A stretch of 64,000 bases of DNA from Bacilli bacterium (GTDB lineage: Bacteria; Bacillota_I; Bacilli_A; RFN20; CAG-826): the NCBI GenBank assembly GCA_017502465.1, contig JAFVUY010000068.1:53249-117248 (forward strand), read 5' to 3'. The notes under the pieces were generated by a model. It worked only from the letters and a program-made list of their open reading frames with translations, did not search any database and was not told the origin of the DNA. Positions 1-7,923 of the stretch are shown piece by piece (within the stretch, counting starts at the first letter, position 1; each line of letters starts with the position of its first letter). Made by a program: the position numbers and the translations under genes.

Positions 1-958
1 ATGCTTCGACGTCTTCAACGCTTAATAAGTGACCTTTTTTGAAACGGACAACCCCATCCGCATCAATTAAGTCTTCAGCTAAGATTCTATTAGCTAAACG
101 ATTGTAGATACCTAATTTTTTAATGTATTTATAACGGCCTGCTCTACCTAAGTCATAACGTTTACCATCAAAGAATTTTTGGTTGAGGAAGGTATAAATA
201 CCTTCATCTGTGACTGGTTCGCCTGGTTTCATCTTTCTAAAGATTTCAATCAAAGCGGCTTTAGAGGTCTTGCCATTGGAATCGCTATCTTTACTAAGAG
301 TGGTTTGTAATTGTTCGTTTTCACCAAAGAGAGATAAGATATCATCATCAGATTCGATACCTAAAGCACGAATAAGTGTGACAGCGTTTAATTTTCTTTG
401 ACGGTCGATACGAACAGAAAGAATGTCTTTTACATCACTTTCGAATTGTAACCATGTTCCACGTCCTGGAATAAGGTCAGCTTCGTAAATGAATTTGCCG
501 GATTTTTGTTCTTTGGATAAATATGCACCTGGAGAACGAACTAATTGGCTAACGATAACTCTTTCAGCACCGTTAACGATGAATGTTCCGGATTTTGTCA
601 TGAGTGGCAAATCACCCATGTAGACTTTTTCTTCTTTAATTTCACCCGTGGTCTTATCGTGTAAACGGACAATGATATGAATTGGTGCATCATAAGATAA
701 GTCACGTGTTTTACATTCTAAATAAGAGTGTTTTGGTTCACCAAAAGAAACGCTAACAAAATCGATAGATAATGTATCAGCGTAGTTTGTGATTGGAAAA
801 GCTTCTCTAAAAACTTCTTCTAATCCCTTTTGTTTGAACTCTTCGTAAGACTTTGTTTGAATTTCTACAAGATTTGGAAGTGGTAATTCTCCAGAAATTT
901 TGGAGTAATCAACACGTTCATTGTTAAGTCTTTTTAAATCTTCAATTTTTCTTGTCAT
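1..958 (-). CDS. rpoB: RNA polymerase beta subunit, N-terminal part (cut by window edge)
   Basis: Encodes the first 319 residues of the beta subunit of RNA polymerase; the rest lies off the left edge. The start ATG (956-958) has a strong AAGGAG site upstream. The N-terminus MTRKIEDLKRLNNER leads into the beta protrusion/lobe, and the stretch with MGDLPLMTKSGTF, NGAERVIVSQL and RSPG is diagnostic of bacterial RpoB. It lies 26 nt downstream of the methyltransferase gene, itself downstream of rplL, the classic Bacilli order. Only the partial status limits the call. Confidence 0.97.
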   Translation of the reverse strand, partial: MTRKIEDLKRLNNERVDYSKISGELPLPNLVEIQTKSYEEFKQKGLEEVFREAFPITNYADTLSIDFVSVSFGEPKHSYLECKTRDLSYDAPIHIIVRLHDKTTGEIKEEKVYMGDLPLMTKSGTFIVNGAERVIVSQLVRSPGAYLSKEQKSGKFIYEADLIPGRGTWLQFESDVKDILSVRIDRQRKLNAVTLIRALGIESDDDILSLFGENEQLQTTLSKDSDSNGKTSKAALIEIFRKMKPGEPVTDEGIYTFLNQKFFDGKRYDLGRAGRYKYIKKLGIYNRLANRILAEDLIDADGVVRFKKGHLLSVEDVEA

Positions 959-984
959 TTGTATGGCTCCTTAAATCTATATAT

Positions 985-1590
985 TTATTTGTCCACTTTT
1001 TTCGCTTGTAATATGTGATATCCTTTGTGCCTATCGAGTAATTCACAATTTCCAAATAATTCTTGGAGATATTTTCTTACCGATTCGGCTCCTTGAGCTT
1101 TTCTAATTACCACGAATAGTGAACCGCCATCAATTAAGTATTGTTTAGCCCCATCATACATTGCGTAGGTAACAACTTTACCAGCGCGTATTGGGGGATT
1201 TACAACAATTGAATCATATGGTCCTTCAACATTTTGGTAAATATCACTGTGAAGGCAAGTGATTCGGTCTCTCACACCTAGGCGCAATGCGTTCTTTTCA
1301 CATAACGCAAGGGCGCGCGTATTAATATCAGCGAGATCGACTCTCGCTTCTTTATGGAAATAGGCAAGGACTAGACCGATAGTACCATACCCTGCTCCTA
1401 AATCTAGAATTTTCTTTCCTAAAGAGAGGGGGAGAATTGTCTTTAAAAAAGCGAAACTCCCCTCATCTACTCTCTTTTTAGAAAATACTCCGTTATCAGT
1501 GATTAGGCTAAATTTGACCGAATTTAGTTCGAAACATATTTCATGTTCCTTTGACGCAACTAATGGTTCGTTATCGTAATAATGTGCCAT
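985..1590 (-). CDS. RsmC/YbxB-like class I SAM-dependent methyltransferase
   Basis: A 201-residue methyltransferase of the RsmC type (16S rRNA guanine-N2 methylation in E. coli). The SAM-binding motif I is LDLGAGYGTIGL near residue 63, followed by an acidic residue after the next strand, and motif IV is NPPI near residue 131. E. coli RsmC carries an extra N-terminal domain; this protein is the single-domain form found in Bacilli as YbxB. Its position between rplL and rpoB matches Bacillus. Target specificity is inferred from family and place, not from visible residues. Confidence 0.88.
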   Translation of the reverse strand: MAHYYDNEPLVASKEHEICFELNSVKFSLITDNGVFSKKRVDEGSFAFLKTILPLSLGKKILDLGAGYGTIGLVLAYFHKEARVDLADINTRALALCEKNALRLGVRDRITCLHSDIYQNVEGPYDSIVVNPPIRAGKVVTYAMYDGAKQYLIDGGSLFVVIRKAQGAESVRKYLQELFGNCELLDRHKGYHILQAKKVDK

Positions 1591-1642
1591 AATCCACTCT
1601 TTGATAACCTAGAGGTTAATTTAATAATAAATTAGTGTGAAA

Positions 1643-2017
1643 TTATTTAATTTCGACTTCTGCACCAGCTTCGACAAGAGCTTTTTTGTGTTCTTCTGCT
1701 TCAACTGGGGAGATGTGTTCTTTAATTGTTGCTGGGATAGCATCAACTAATTTTTTAGCATCCATTAAGCCTAAGCCTGTGATTGCTTGGACAGCTTTGA
1801 TAACTGCAACTTTTGCACCACCGACTGCTTTTAAGATTAAGCTAACTTCGGTTGGTCCTGCTTGGACAGCTTCTTCTTCTGCTGGTGCGGCTGCTGCGAC
1901 TGGAGCTGCTGCTGTAACACCAAATTCTTCTTCAACGGCTTTGACTAAGTCGTGTAATTCAAGTGCAGTCATTTCTTTTAATGATGCAATGATTTCTTCA
2001 ATTGTTAATTTTGCCAT
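1643..2017 (-). CDS. rplL: 50S ribosomal protein L7/L12
   Basis: A 124-residue stalk protein with an N-terminal dimerization helix, an alanine-rich hinge around residues 35-50 ([14 protein letters not shown]) and the C-terminal factor-binding domain with KVAVIKAVQ and [12 protein letters not shown]. It recruits translation GTPases. A GGAGG site precedes the ATG, and rplJ ends 24 nt upstream, so it is in the rplJL operon under the L10 leader. The overlapping 132-codon frame on the opposite strand is a shadow of this gene. Confidence 0.98.
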   Translation of the reverse strand: MAKLTIEEIIASLKEMTALELHDLVKAVEEEFGVTAAAPVAAAAPAEEEAVQAGPTEVSLILKAVGGAKVAVIKAVQAITGLGLMDAKKLVDAIPATIKEHISPVEAEEHKKALVEAGAEVEIK

Positions 2018-2041
2018 ATTTGATTTCCTCCTAATAATTGG

Positions 2042-2530
2042 CTATTTTGCATCCGCAATTGCTTGTACTGTAGCAGCAAATTGACGGACAGGTGCTTGTA
2101 ACACCGATAAGAACATGGAAATGAGACCTTCTCTTCCAGGGATTTTTGCGAGTGTTTTAACACCTGCTGGATCAATGAATCTGCCTTCAACGACAGCACC
2201 TTTAATGGTGAGAGATTCTCCAAATCTTCTTGCGTATTTTGCAATAACTTTTGATCCTTTGAATGCATCTTCAGAGAAGATAATAGCGTTTGGACCAACG
2301 AGAATTTCTTTAAGTTCTGCGTAACCTAATTCGTCTGCTGCTCTTTCAACTAAAGAGTTTTTATAGACATTAAGGTGAGCACCTTCAGCTCTTAAAGCTC
2401 TACGAAGTTCTTGCATTTTTGCTACGGATAAGCCTTTGTATTCAACAACGATTAACGCAGCATTTGTTTTAGATGAGTCAACGATAGAATTGACGATATC
2501 TTGTTTCGCTTGTAAGACTTCTTTATTCAT
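2042..2530 (-). CDS. rplJ: 50S ribosomal protein L10
   Basis: A 162-residue protein that anchors the L7/L12 dimers to 23S rRNA. The start chosen is the ATG at 2528-2530 (MNKEVLQAKQDIV), preceded by a perfect AAAGGAGGT; the frame is open 31 codons further upstream, but that part is the L10 leader RNA and does not look like protein. Motifs seen are VEYKGLSVAKMQELRRALR and VYKNSLVERAA. The C-terminal helix for L12 binding is present (QAPVRQFAATVQAI). Confidence 0.97.
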   Translation of the reverse strand: MNKEVLQAKQDIVNSIVDSSKTNAALIVVEYKGLSVAKMQELRRALRAEGAHLNVYKNSLVERAADELGYAELKEILVGPNAIIFSEDAFKGSKVIAKYARRFGESLTIKGAVVEGRFIDPAGVKTLAKIPGREGLISMFLSVLQAPVRQFAATVQAIADAK

Positions 2531-2559
2531 CTTCTTTACCTCCTTTTCTTTTTGCTTGT

Positions 2560-2665
2560 TTTTGAGGCTCCAATATACGGGATGAGTTGAATATAAGTAT
2601 TTATTCAGTTGCCTCGGTAACATTATTAAGACTATTTCGTCCGTTACTGTCTCTGGTATATTGAA
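2560..2665 (-). promoter_or_regulatory. Ribosomal protein L10 leader (autoregulatory RNA)
   Basis: The RNA between rplA and rplJ, read on the minus strand, contains CCAGAGACAGTAACGG, then a short arm with CTTAATAATGTTACCGAGGC. This resembles the conserved L10-leader core, in which L10-L12 binds its own mRNA (kink-turn-like arm, then CUUAAU and CCGAGG). Pairing between GTAAC and GTTAC closes the arm. It sits directly upstream of the rplJ Shine-Dalgarno. The outer boundaries are approximate. Confidence 0.8.
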
Positions 2666-2686
2666 ATCTAGATAATTGTATTGCTA

Positions 2687-3361
2687 TTAAATAGCAAATT
2701 TGATAGATGGACCCATTGTTGTGTGGATCACTGCAGTTTTGATATATGTACCTTTAACTGCTGCTGGTCTTGCTTTGACAACTGCTTCAACTAAGGCGTT
2801 TAAGTTTTCAACAACTTTTTCGGTATCGAATGAGCAACGTGCGATAGAGACATGCATATTTGCTTCTTTGTCGACACGGTATTCAACTTTACCGGCTTTG
2901 ATTTCTTTAACTGCTTTAGCGATGTCTGGGCTAACTGTACCGGTTTTTGGGTTTGGCATTAAGCCTTTTGGACCGAGAACACGGCCTAATTTACCGATTT
3001 CACCCATCATGTTTGGTGTAGCGACGATAACGTCGTAAGCAAACCAGTTTTCTTTTTGGATTTTCTCCAACATTTCTTTGCCACCTGCGAAGTCGGCACC
3101 GGCTGCTAAAGCTTCTTCTGTCTTGTCTGTGATAGCTAAGACAACTTTAGTTTTACCGTTACCATGTGGGAGTACGAGAGTGCCTCTGACTTGTTGGTCG
3201 GCTTTCTTTGGATCGACATTTAAACGGAATGAGACATCGATAGTTGCGTCAAATTTAACTGTTGATGTTTGTTTAACTAAGTCGATTGCTTCTTGAACAG
3301 AGTAAACTTTGTTCTTGTCAACTAATTGAGAAGCTGCAACATATTTTTTAGATCTTTTCAT
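2687..3361 (-). CDS. rplA: 50S ribosomal protein L1
   Basis: A 224-residue L1 protein of the mobile L1 stalk. Diagnostic segments are [39 protein letters not shown] (the L1 signature) and [17 protein letters not shown]. It has a GGAGG site and follows rplK with a 14-nt gap, forming the rplKA unit. In many bacteria L1 autoregulates this operon by binding the rplK leader. Length is normal for the family. Confidence 0.98.
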   Translation of the reverse strand: MKRSKKYVAASQLVDKNKVYSVQEAIDLVKQTSTVKFDATIDVSFRLNVDPKKADQQVRGTLVLPHGNGKTKVVLAITDKTEEALAAGADFAGGKEMLEKIQKENWFAYDVIVATPNMMGEIGKLGRVLGPKGLMPNPKTGTVSPDIAKAVKEIKAGKVEYRVDKEANMHVSIARCSFDTEKVVENLNALVEAVVKARPAAVKGTYIKTAVIHTTMGPSIKFAI

Positions 3362-3375
3362 TACTAACTTCCTCC

Positions 3376-3789
3376 TTAGTCATCGATGACGATACCCATA
3401 TTGCGTGCTGTGCCTTCGACAATTTTAATAGCTGCTTCGATGTCGTTGCAGTTTAAGTCTGGCATTTTGTACTCAGCGATTTCTTGTGCTTTTGCTCTAG
3501 AAATGTGAGCGACTTTTGTAGTCTTGCTGTTTGGGGATCCTTTGCTAATTCCAGCGGCTTTTAATAATAAACCTGCTACTGGTGAGGTTTTGATGACGAA
3601 ATCGAATGATTTGTCTTCATAAGCTGTGATGATAACTGGAACGACTTCACCACGTCTGTCAGCTGTTTTGGCGTTAAAGTCTGTGCAGAATTTTGCCATG
3701 TTAACTTGAGCAGATGCGAGTTTTGGTCCTGGTTTAGCTTCGCCGCCAGGTAATTCCATTTTCACTTGCTTTGCGATTTTTTTACTCAC
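3376..3789 (-). CDS. rplK: 50S ribosomal protein L11 (GTG start)
   Basis: A 137-residue L11 protein of the GTPase-associated centre. The start is GTG (3787-3789) behind a strong GGAGGAAA site; no ATG fits. N-terminal motifs KLELPGG-type ([16 protein letters not shown]), [11 protein letters not shown] and the C-terminal RNA-binding segment with GTARNMGI confirm it. First gene of the rplKA unit. The reading from GTG gives VSKKIAKQ at the DNA level, initiated with Met. Confidence 0.97.
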   Translation of the reverse strand: MSKKIAKQVKMELPGGEAKPGPKLASAQVNMAKFCTDFNAKTADRRGEVVPVIITAYEDKSFDFVIKTSPVAGLLLKAAGISKGSPNSKTTKVAHISRAKAQEIAEYKMPDLNCNDIEAAIKIVEGTARNMGIVIDD

Positions 3790-3905
3790 GTGACTTTCCT
3801 CCTTGTTTTTAGATTTGTCCGTGCCGTGGTAGACTGAGCTAATCAGGCTCTCCCACGATACTCACGTGTCACCTCTCTCGTATAGGTAAACACATGCTTG
3901 TATAT
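3790..3905 (-). promoter_or_regulatory. Structured 5' leader of rplK with a duplicated start-region sequence
   Basis: On the minus strand the leader folds into a clear two-part hairpin: outer stem CGTGG/CCACG (3853-3857 with 3825-3829) and inner stem GAGC/GCTC (3847-3850 with 3836-3839) separated by an asymmetric loop. This could be an L1-binding site for autogenous control, an inference from the L11-L1 operon of E. coli. The 10-mer CACGTGAGTA occurs both at the GTG start codon (3783-3792) and 76 nt upstream (3859-3868). Confidence 0.5.
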
Positions 3906-4017
3906 ATTATCAAATACGTACGTGATTAATCAATACATTTTTTAAAAAAATAATTTTGCCATAAAATTTTATTAAAAGTTTTGCTGCTCAAATAATCTTT
4001 GATAATTTGTCCTACGA

Positions 4018-4046
4018 TAGACAATTCCGCATTTGGGTTGTATAAT
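4018..4046 (+). promoter_or_regulatory. Promoter of the potassium-uptake pair
   Basis: TAGACA (4018-4023), a 17-nt spacer, then a perfect TATAAT (4041-4046). The predicted transcript would start about 16 nt upstream of the ATG at 4069, so the leader is very short and the ribosome site (AGGGTAG) is weak. Confidence 0.6.
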
Positions 4047-4068
4047 ATTTGCTAATTGCAGGGTAGTC

Positions 4069-5478
4069 ATGAAAAAAGATCAAATTCGCTCTCATAAAAA
4101 ACAAGCTAACCCATTCTTATTGGTTCTTCTTAGCTTCGTTATTCTTATTCTCATCGGCTCTGGACTTTTATATCTAGACCTTGTTTTGAACGGAAAAAAT
4201 ATCAACCCAAGCATTAACCTATCATTTGAAACATATTTAGACTGTTTCTTTGTGGCTGTTTCTGCTTCCTGTGTTACTGGATTAAACCCCTTTGCAGGTG
4301 GTGTTATTGGAACATTTTCTATCTTTGGTCAAATAGTAATGGCCGTTTTAATCCAAATTGGTGGTTTAGGATTTATAACAGTTTTAGCGTTTATTATCAC
4401 ACTTTTTGCAGGGAAAATCAGTTTTAAAGATCGTTATTGGTTATCCCAAGCAGTTGGTTCTACAAGCTTTATTCATGTCATTAAATTCGTTAGACAAATT
4501 ATTTTAATTTCATTTGTAGTCGAAACAATTGGATTTGCATTATTCATACCTGCTATGATTAACCTATTCCCAAATAATATAGGATATGCATTATGGGCAT
4601 CTTTATTCCATTCAATTTCGTCATTCAATAACGCTGGATTTGATCTATTAGGCAGCTCTTCTTTTATACCTGTTGCGGGTTCTTTATTAGCAAGCGCTCC
4701 TACATGGACATCCGTTTATTTAAAGATTGTAACAATGGTTTTAGTTATTGCTGGCGGTATTTCTTTCTTAACAATAATTGAAGTTTTTTCCTTCAAAAAA
4801 CGCCCAAGTCAATATCGACCATTTACTAAAATTGTATTACTATATACCTTCGTTTTATTAGCGGGTGGTTCCTTACTATTTATGATTTTTGATTCATTTA
4901 AAGCAGTTAATCCAATGACTCCATTAGATGCATTCTTCCAAAGTGTGACATGCAGAACTGCTGGTTTTGCTAGCTATGATCAAAGTCAATTAAGCATAGG
5001 TTCACAAATAGTTTCATGCTTCTTAATGTTTATTGGTGGAGCACCTTTAGGCACCGCTGGCGGTATTAAAATTACAACTTTCTTTATTGTTGTTTTATCA
5101 ATGTTCTCTTATTTAAGAGGCAAAGAAGTTTCAGCGTTTAATAGAAAGTTTTCCCAAAAACAAGTTATTAGAGCAATGTCTTTAATTTTCTTCTCCATTT
5201 TTGTTTTAATAGCCAGCTTTGCTGCTATTGAAATAATAGAAGGTGGAAAATTCTCTGCCGAAAATATTATTTTTGAAGTTTTCTCTGCTTTCGGCACTGT
5301 TGGTCTTACTGCAAATTTAACCACACAACTATCAGTAGGTTCTAAAATGGTGTTATGTTTATTAATGTATATTGGAAGACTTGGTCCTATGACTATGATT
5401 TCAGTCTTCTCTAAAAATATAAATGTTGAATCTAAACTTCACTACGAACTAGTTGAAGAAGATTTATTAATTGGATAG
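4069..5478 (+). CDS. TrkH/KtrB-family potassium channel subunit
   Basis: A 469-residue membrane protein that forms the K+ (or Na+-coupled K+) permeation subunit. Four pore-loop filter segments typical of the TrkH/KtrB/HKT superfamily are visible in order: CVTGL, FNNAGF, CRTAGF and FGTVGL. Many hydrophobic segments surround them. The ATG at 4069 (MKKDQIRSH) was chosen over a TTG 36 nt upstream because the -10 box TATAAT lies in between. The partner KtrA-type gene follows 13 nt later with a good ribosome site, so the two form one operon. Confidence 0.93.
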   Translation: MKKDQIRSHKKQANPFLLVLLSFVILILIGSGLLYLDLVLNGKNINPSINLSFETYLDCFFVAVSASCVTGLNPFAGGVIGTFSIFGQIVMAVLIQIGGLGFITVLAFIITLFAGKISFKDRYWLSQAVGSTSFIHVIKFVRQIILISFVVETIGFALFIPAMINLFPNNIGYALWASLFHSISSFNNAGFDLLGSSSFIPVAGSLLASAPTWTSVYLKIVTMVLVIAGGISFLTIIEVFSFKKRPSQYRPFTKIVLLYTFVLLAGGSLLFMIFDSFKAVNPMTPLDAFFQSVTCRTAGFASYDQSQLSIGSQIVSCFLMFIGGAPLGTAGGIKITTFFIVVLSMFSYLRGKEVSAFNRKFSQKQVIRAMSLIFFSIFVLIASFAAIEIIEGGKFSAENIIFEVFSAFGTVGLTANLTTQLSVGSKMVLCLLMYIGRLGPMTMISVFSKNINVESKLHYELVEEDLLIG

Positions 5479-5491
5479 GAGGCTATTGAAT

Positions 5492-6184
5492 ATGGCTAAA
5501 AAATTAATCGCAGTTATCGGTTTAGGACAATTTGGTAAAGCAATTGTTGAAGAATTAGTTGAAAACGGTTGTGACGTTCTTGCTATCGACACAGATCAAG
5601 AAAGAGTTGCAAGTGTTAAAAACATACTTCCAACTGTTGCAATCGCAGATTCTACAAACGAACTTGCTTTGGATGAATTAGGATTTAAAGATGTTGATAT
5701 TGCTATCATCGCAATCGGAGCGGCAATTGACGCCACTATTATTACAACCGCTTTATTAAAAGATTTAGGAATTCCAAGAATCTTAGTTCGTGTTGAAAAT
5801 GACCACTATATCCCAATCCTTAAAAAGATAGGCGCGACCGAAGTTATCACACCTCAAAAGATCGCAGGTATTGGTCTTGCTAATAGAATTAATGAGGATG
5901 ACTTTAGAGACTTCTATTCTCTTGATAGCAAATATTCTATTGTCTCAATTGAGGTTAACGAAAACTTTGAACCAGTTACACTTATTGAAGCCAATCCTAA
6001 AGCCAATTTCAATGTAATGCTCGTTCTTATTAAACGTAATGGAAAATCATTCGTTCCAGGTGGAAGTGATTCAATTCTACCAGGCGACTTCGTCTATGTC
6101 GTAGGAACGAAAAAGGATGTTACAGAATTCTCTCATTATGTTGGAGTTATCTCCAAAGCAAAAAGAGCAAGAAAGAGAAAATAA
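5492..6184 (+). CDS. KtrA/TrkA-family potassium uptake regulatory subunit (RCK)
   Basis: A 230-residue cytoplasmic gating subunit with an N-terminal NAD/nucleotide-binding RCK domain (VIGLGQFGKAIVEEL, acidic residue D39-D41 at the end of the second strand) and a C-terminal RCK_C domain. A single RCK unit as in KtrA, not the doubled TrkA of E. coli. Start ATG at 5492 follows TAGGAGGC. It gates the channel encoded just upstream in response to nucleotide binding. Ends at a bidirectional terminator. Confidence 0.93.
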   Translation: MAKKLIAVIGLGQFGKAIVEELVENGCDVLAIDTDQERVASVKNILPTVAIADSTNELALDELGFKDVDIAIIAIGAAIDATIITTALLKDLGIPRILVRVENDHYIPILKKIGATEVITPQKIAGIGLANRINEDDFRDFYSLDSKYSIVSIEVNENFEPVTLIEANPKANFNVMLVLIKRNGKSFVPGGSDSILPGDFVYVVGTKKDVTEFSHYVGVISKAKRARKRK

Positions 6185-6206
6185 AAAGGGTTTTGATGCC
6201 CTTTTT
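6183..6206. terminator. Bidirectional terminator between the K+ uptake operon and the deaminase gene
   Basis: AAAAAGGG, 8-nt loop, CCCTTTTT; T-rich on both strands, placed between two convergent genes. Confidence 0.75.
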
Positions 6207-6212
6207 ATTTTG

Positions 6213-6674
6213 CTAATAATGTTTTTTATCTTCGATATTTTTGTATTTATCGTATAGTTTTAAGCAAGCTTTTCTATCCATTTCAACAACGAATTGCTTT
6301 TTCTTTTCTTCGTCGTTTTGGAATTCATAAAAGACGCTGTCCCTAAATCCAATATCCGCTGTATCAAAAATATTACAACCATAATAAACCTTAGAAATAT
6401 TAGCCCACAAAATAGCCGCTAAGCACATTGGACATGGCTCTCCAGTAGTATAAATCTCGCATCCGCTTAAATCGTATGTTCCAAGTTTTTTGCAAGCTTT
6501 ATGAATAGCCATCATTTCTCCATGACAAGTTGGGTCATTGTTTTTAAGAACTTGATTATGTCCTTTAGCGATAACAACTCCGTCTTTAACAATAACAGAA
6601 CCAAAAGGTCCACCGTGCCCATTTTTGATACCTTTTTCGGCCTCTTTAATGGCCATGCGCATATATTTATTCAT
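6213..6674 (-). CDS. Guanine-deaminase-like nucleoside/base deaminase
   Basis: A 153-residue zinc-dependent cytidine-deaminase-fold protein. The zinc site is formed by CHGE (His ligand and proton-shuttle Glu, near residue 51) and PCPMC (two Cys ligands, near residue 82). The segment GGPFGSVIVKDG and the C-terminal basic-aromatic tail ending KKHY resemble GuaD of Bacillus subtilis more than TadA, so purine salvage (guanine to xanthine) is the best guess. HGE replaces the usual HAE. Start ATG follows ACGGAGA. A TATAAT lies at 6693-6698 on this strand. Confidence 0.78.
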   Translation of the reverse strand: MNKYMRMAIKEAEKGIKNGHGGPFGSVIVKDGVVIAKGHNQVLKNNDPTCHGEMMAIHKACKKLGTYDLSGCEIYTTGEPCPMCLAAILWANISKVYYGCNIFDTADIGFRDSVFYEFQNDEEKKKQFVVEMDRKACLKLYDKYKNIEDKKHY

Positions 6675-6692
6675 ATAAAATTCTCCGTAAGT

Positions 6693-6698
6693 ATTATA
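6693..6698 (-). promoter_or_regulatory. -10 box of the deaminase gene
   Basis: TATAAT on the minus strand, 18 nt before the start codon; no convincing -35 element. Confidence 0.45.
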
Positions 6699-6716
6699 TC
6701 ACAAACAAAATAAAAA

Positions 6717-6734
6717 CAAACTCTTGCGAGTCTG
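6717..6734 (-). terminator. Terminator after nusG
   Basis: On the minus strand CAGACTC, tetraloop GCAA, GAGTTTG, then TTTTTATTTT. A 7-bp stem with one G-T pair. Confidence 0.8.
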
Positions 6735-6752
6735 TCTTTATTGATAAATGGC

Positions 6753-7370
6753 TTAGATTCTTTCGATTTCAGAGAATTCGACTTCGACTTTAGTTGCTCT
6801 TCCAAAGAAGATTGTTTCAAGTTCAACTGTGCCTGTTTCTCTATTGATAGAAAGAATTCTACCTTCAGTACCTTCAAGTGGTCCATAGATGACTTTAACG
6901 TAGTCGTTTTCATTATAACGATCATACATTGATTCATCGACAACACCCATTCTCTTAAGAACTGGTTCAACTTGTTCTCTTGGAATTGGGAATGGTTTTG
7001 TACCTTTACCGGAAGAACCGACGAAACCTGTAACACCTGGTGTATTTCTAACAACATACCAAGCATAGTCTGTCATAATCATTTCGACAAAGACATAACC
7101 AGGATAAAGGTTTTTCATTCTTGTTTTGCCTGTTGGAAGGCCATCTTTTAAGACAGGTACCTCTTGTTCTGCAACAATAATTCTGAAAACCAAGTTTTCA
7201 ATACCCATGGAAGTAACACGTCTTTCAAGATTTGATTTAACTTTATTTTCGTGTGTTGAATATGTATTAACAACGAACCAAGCTTTTTCACCGATTTTGC
7301 TAGATGCATCAGCGGGAATTTCACTGCCATCTGTTGTGGTATCAGTGAATACTTCTTTCTTATCTACCAT
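6753..7370 (-). CDS. nusG: Transcription termination/antitermination factor NusG
   Basis: A 205-residue protein with a short acidic N-terminal extension (about 28 residues), the NGN domain starting WFVVNTYSTHENKVKSNL, the loop ending in GTKPFPIP, and a C-terminal KOW domain (YGPLEGTEGRILSINRETG). It binds RNA polymerase and couples transcription to translation or Rho. It follows secE by 15 nt. In most bacteria rplK comes next; here rplK lies 3 kb away with three unrelated genes in between. Confidence 0.96.
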   Translation of the reverse strand: MVDKKEVFTDTTTDGSEIPADASSKIGEKAWFVVNTYSTHENKVKSNLERRVTSMGIENLVFRIIVAEQEVPVLKDGLPTGKTRMKNLYPGYVFVEMIMTDYAWYVVRNTPGVTGFVGSSGKGTKPFPIPREQVEPVLKRMGVVDESMYDRYNENDYVKVIYGPLEGTEGRILSINRETGTVELETIFFGRATKVEVEFSEIERI

Positions 7371-7385
7371 TGTTTTACTCCTTCA

Positions 7386-7583
7386 CTATTTCATTGTTTG
7401 GAAAGCATCTTTTAAGATGTTTAACAATCTATTTCCTGCTTCATCTTCTAATAATAAAATCAAGGAAGATAAAACAACGACAACTACAACAACAAGAATT
7501 GCTGGTAATAAAACATCACGTTTTGGCCAACGAACTCTTTTACCTTCTTTAGCAACATTTGCTACTGCTTTTTTTAAGCCCAT
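7386..7583 (-). CDS. secE: Preprotein translocase subunit SecE
   Basis: A 65-residue single-span protein: basic amphipathic N-terminus with the signature RVRWPKRDVLLPAILVVV and one hydrophobic segment (about residues 28-46). It clamps SecY in the Sec translocon. Start ATG follows TAGGAGGTAC. Sits between rpmG and nusG, as in Bacillus. Confidence 0.94.
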   Translation of the reverse strand: MGLKKAVANVAKEGKRVRWPKRDVLLPAILVVVVVVVLSSLILLLEDEAGNRLLNILKDAFQTMK

Positions 7584-7595
7584 AAATAGTACCTC

Positions 7596-7742
7596 CTATT
7601 TACTAATTTTGTGCACTGTGTGTTTGCCACATTTCTTGCAAAACTTTTTAACTTCAGTGATAGCTTTGCCATCCTTATTAATGCTCATCGTATAATTTCT
7701 AGATAAGCATTCGGAGCAAATTAAAAGAACTTTTTCTCTCAT
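7596..7742 (-). CDS. rpmG: 50S ribosomal protein L33 (zinc-binding form)
   Basis: A 48-residue gene (ATG 7740-7742, stop TAG 7596-7598) reading [16 protein letters not shown] and ending [11 protein letters not shown]. Two CxxC pairs (C9/C12 and C35/C38) show the zinc-containing C+ form. Start preceded by AAGGAGTG. It opens the rpmG-secE-nusG unit. Too short for the usual length cut-offs, but composition and neighbours leave little doubt. Confidence 0.93.
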   Translation of the reverse strand: MREKVLLICSECLSRNYTMSINKDGKAITEVKKFCKKCGKHTVHKISK

Positions 7743-7883
7743 CTCTTGATACACTCCTTATTTTAATTTTGCTCTAATAATTTAACACTAGAATATACTA
7801 GTGTCAATTCAATTTTTAGGAAACTCAAGAAATTACCATATTTTAAAGGAAAAATGTCTCAATTATAAAAAGTTTACTTTTAC

Positions 7884-7889
7884 TATAAT
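7884..7889 (+). promoter_or_regulatory. -10 box of the nuclease lipoprotein gene
   Basis: TATAAT 35 nt upstream of the ATG; no clear -35 box. A ribosome site AGAAGGGGC precedes the start. Confidence 0.45.
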
Positions 7890-7923
7890 TGGATTTAATG
7901 GATAATGAGAAGGGGCAACAAAA

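Noticed and set aside
1686..2084. A 132-codon plus-strand frame opposite rplL
   Set aside because: Fully antisense to rplL, with rare codon patterns and no ribosome site; a shadow of the alanine-rich gene.
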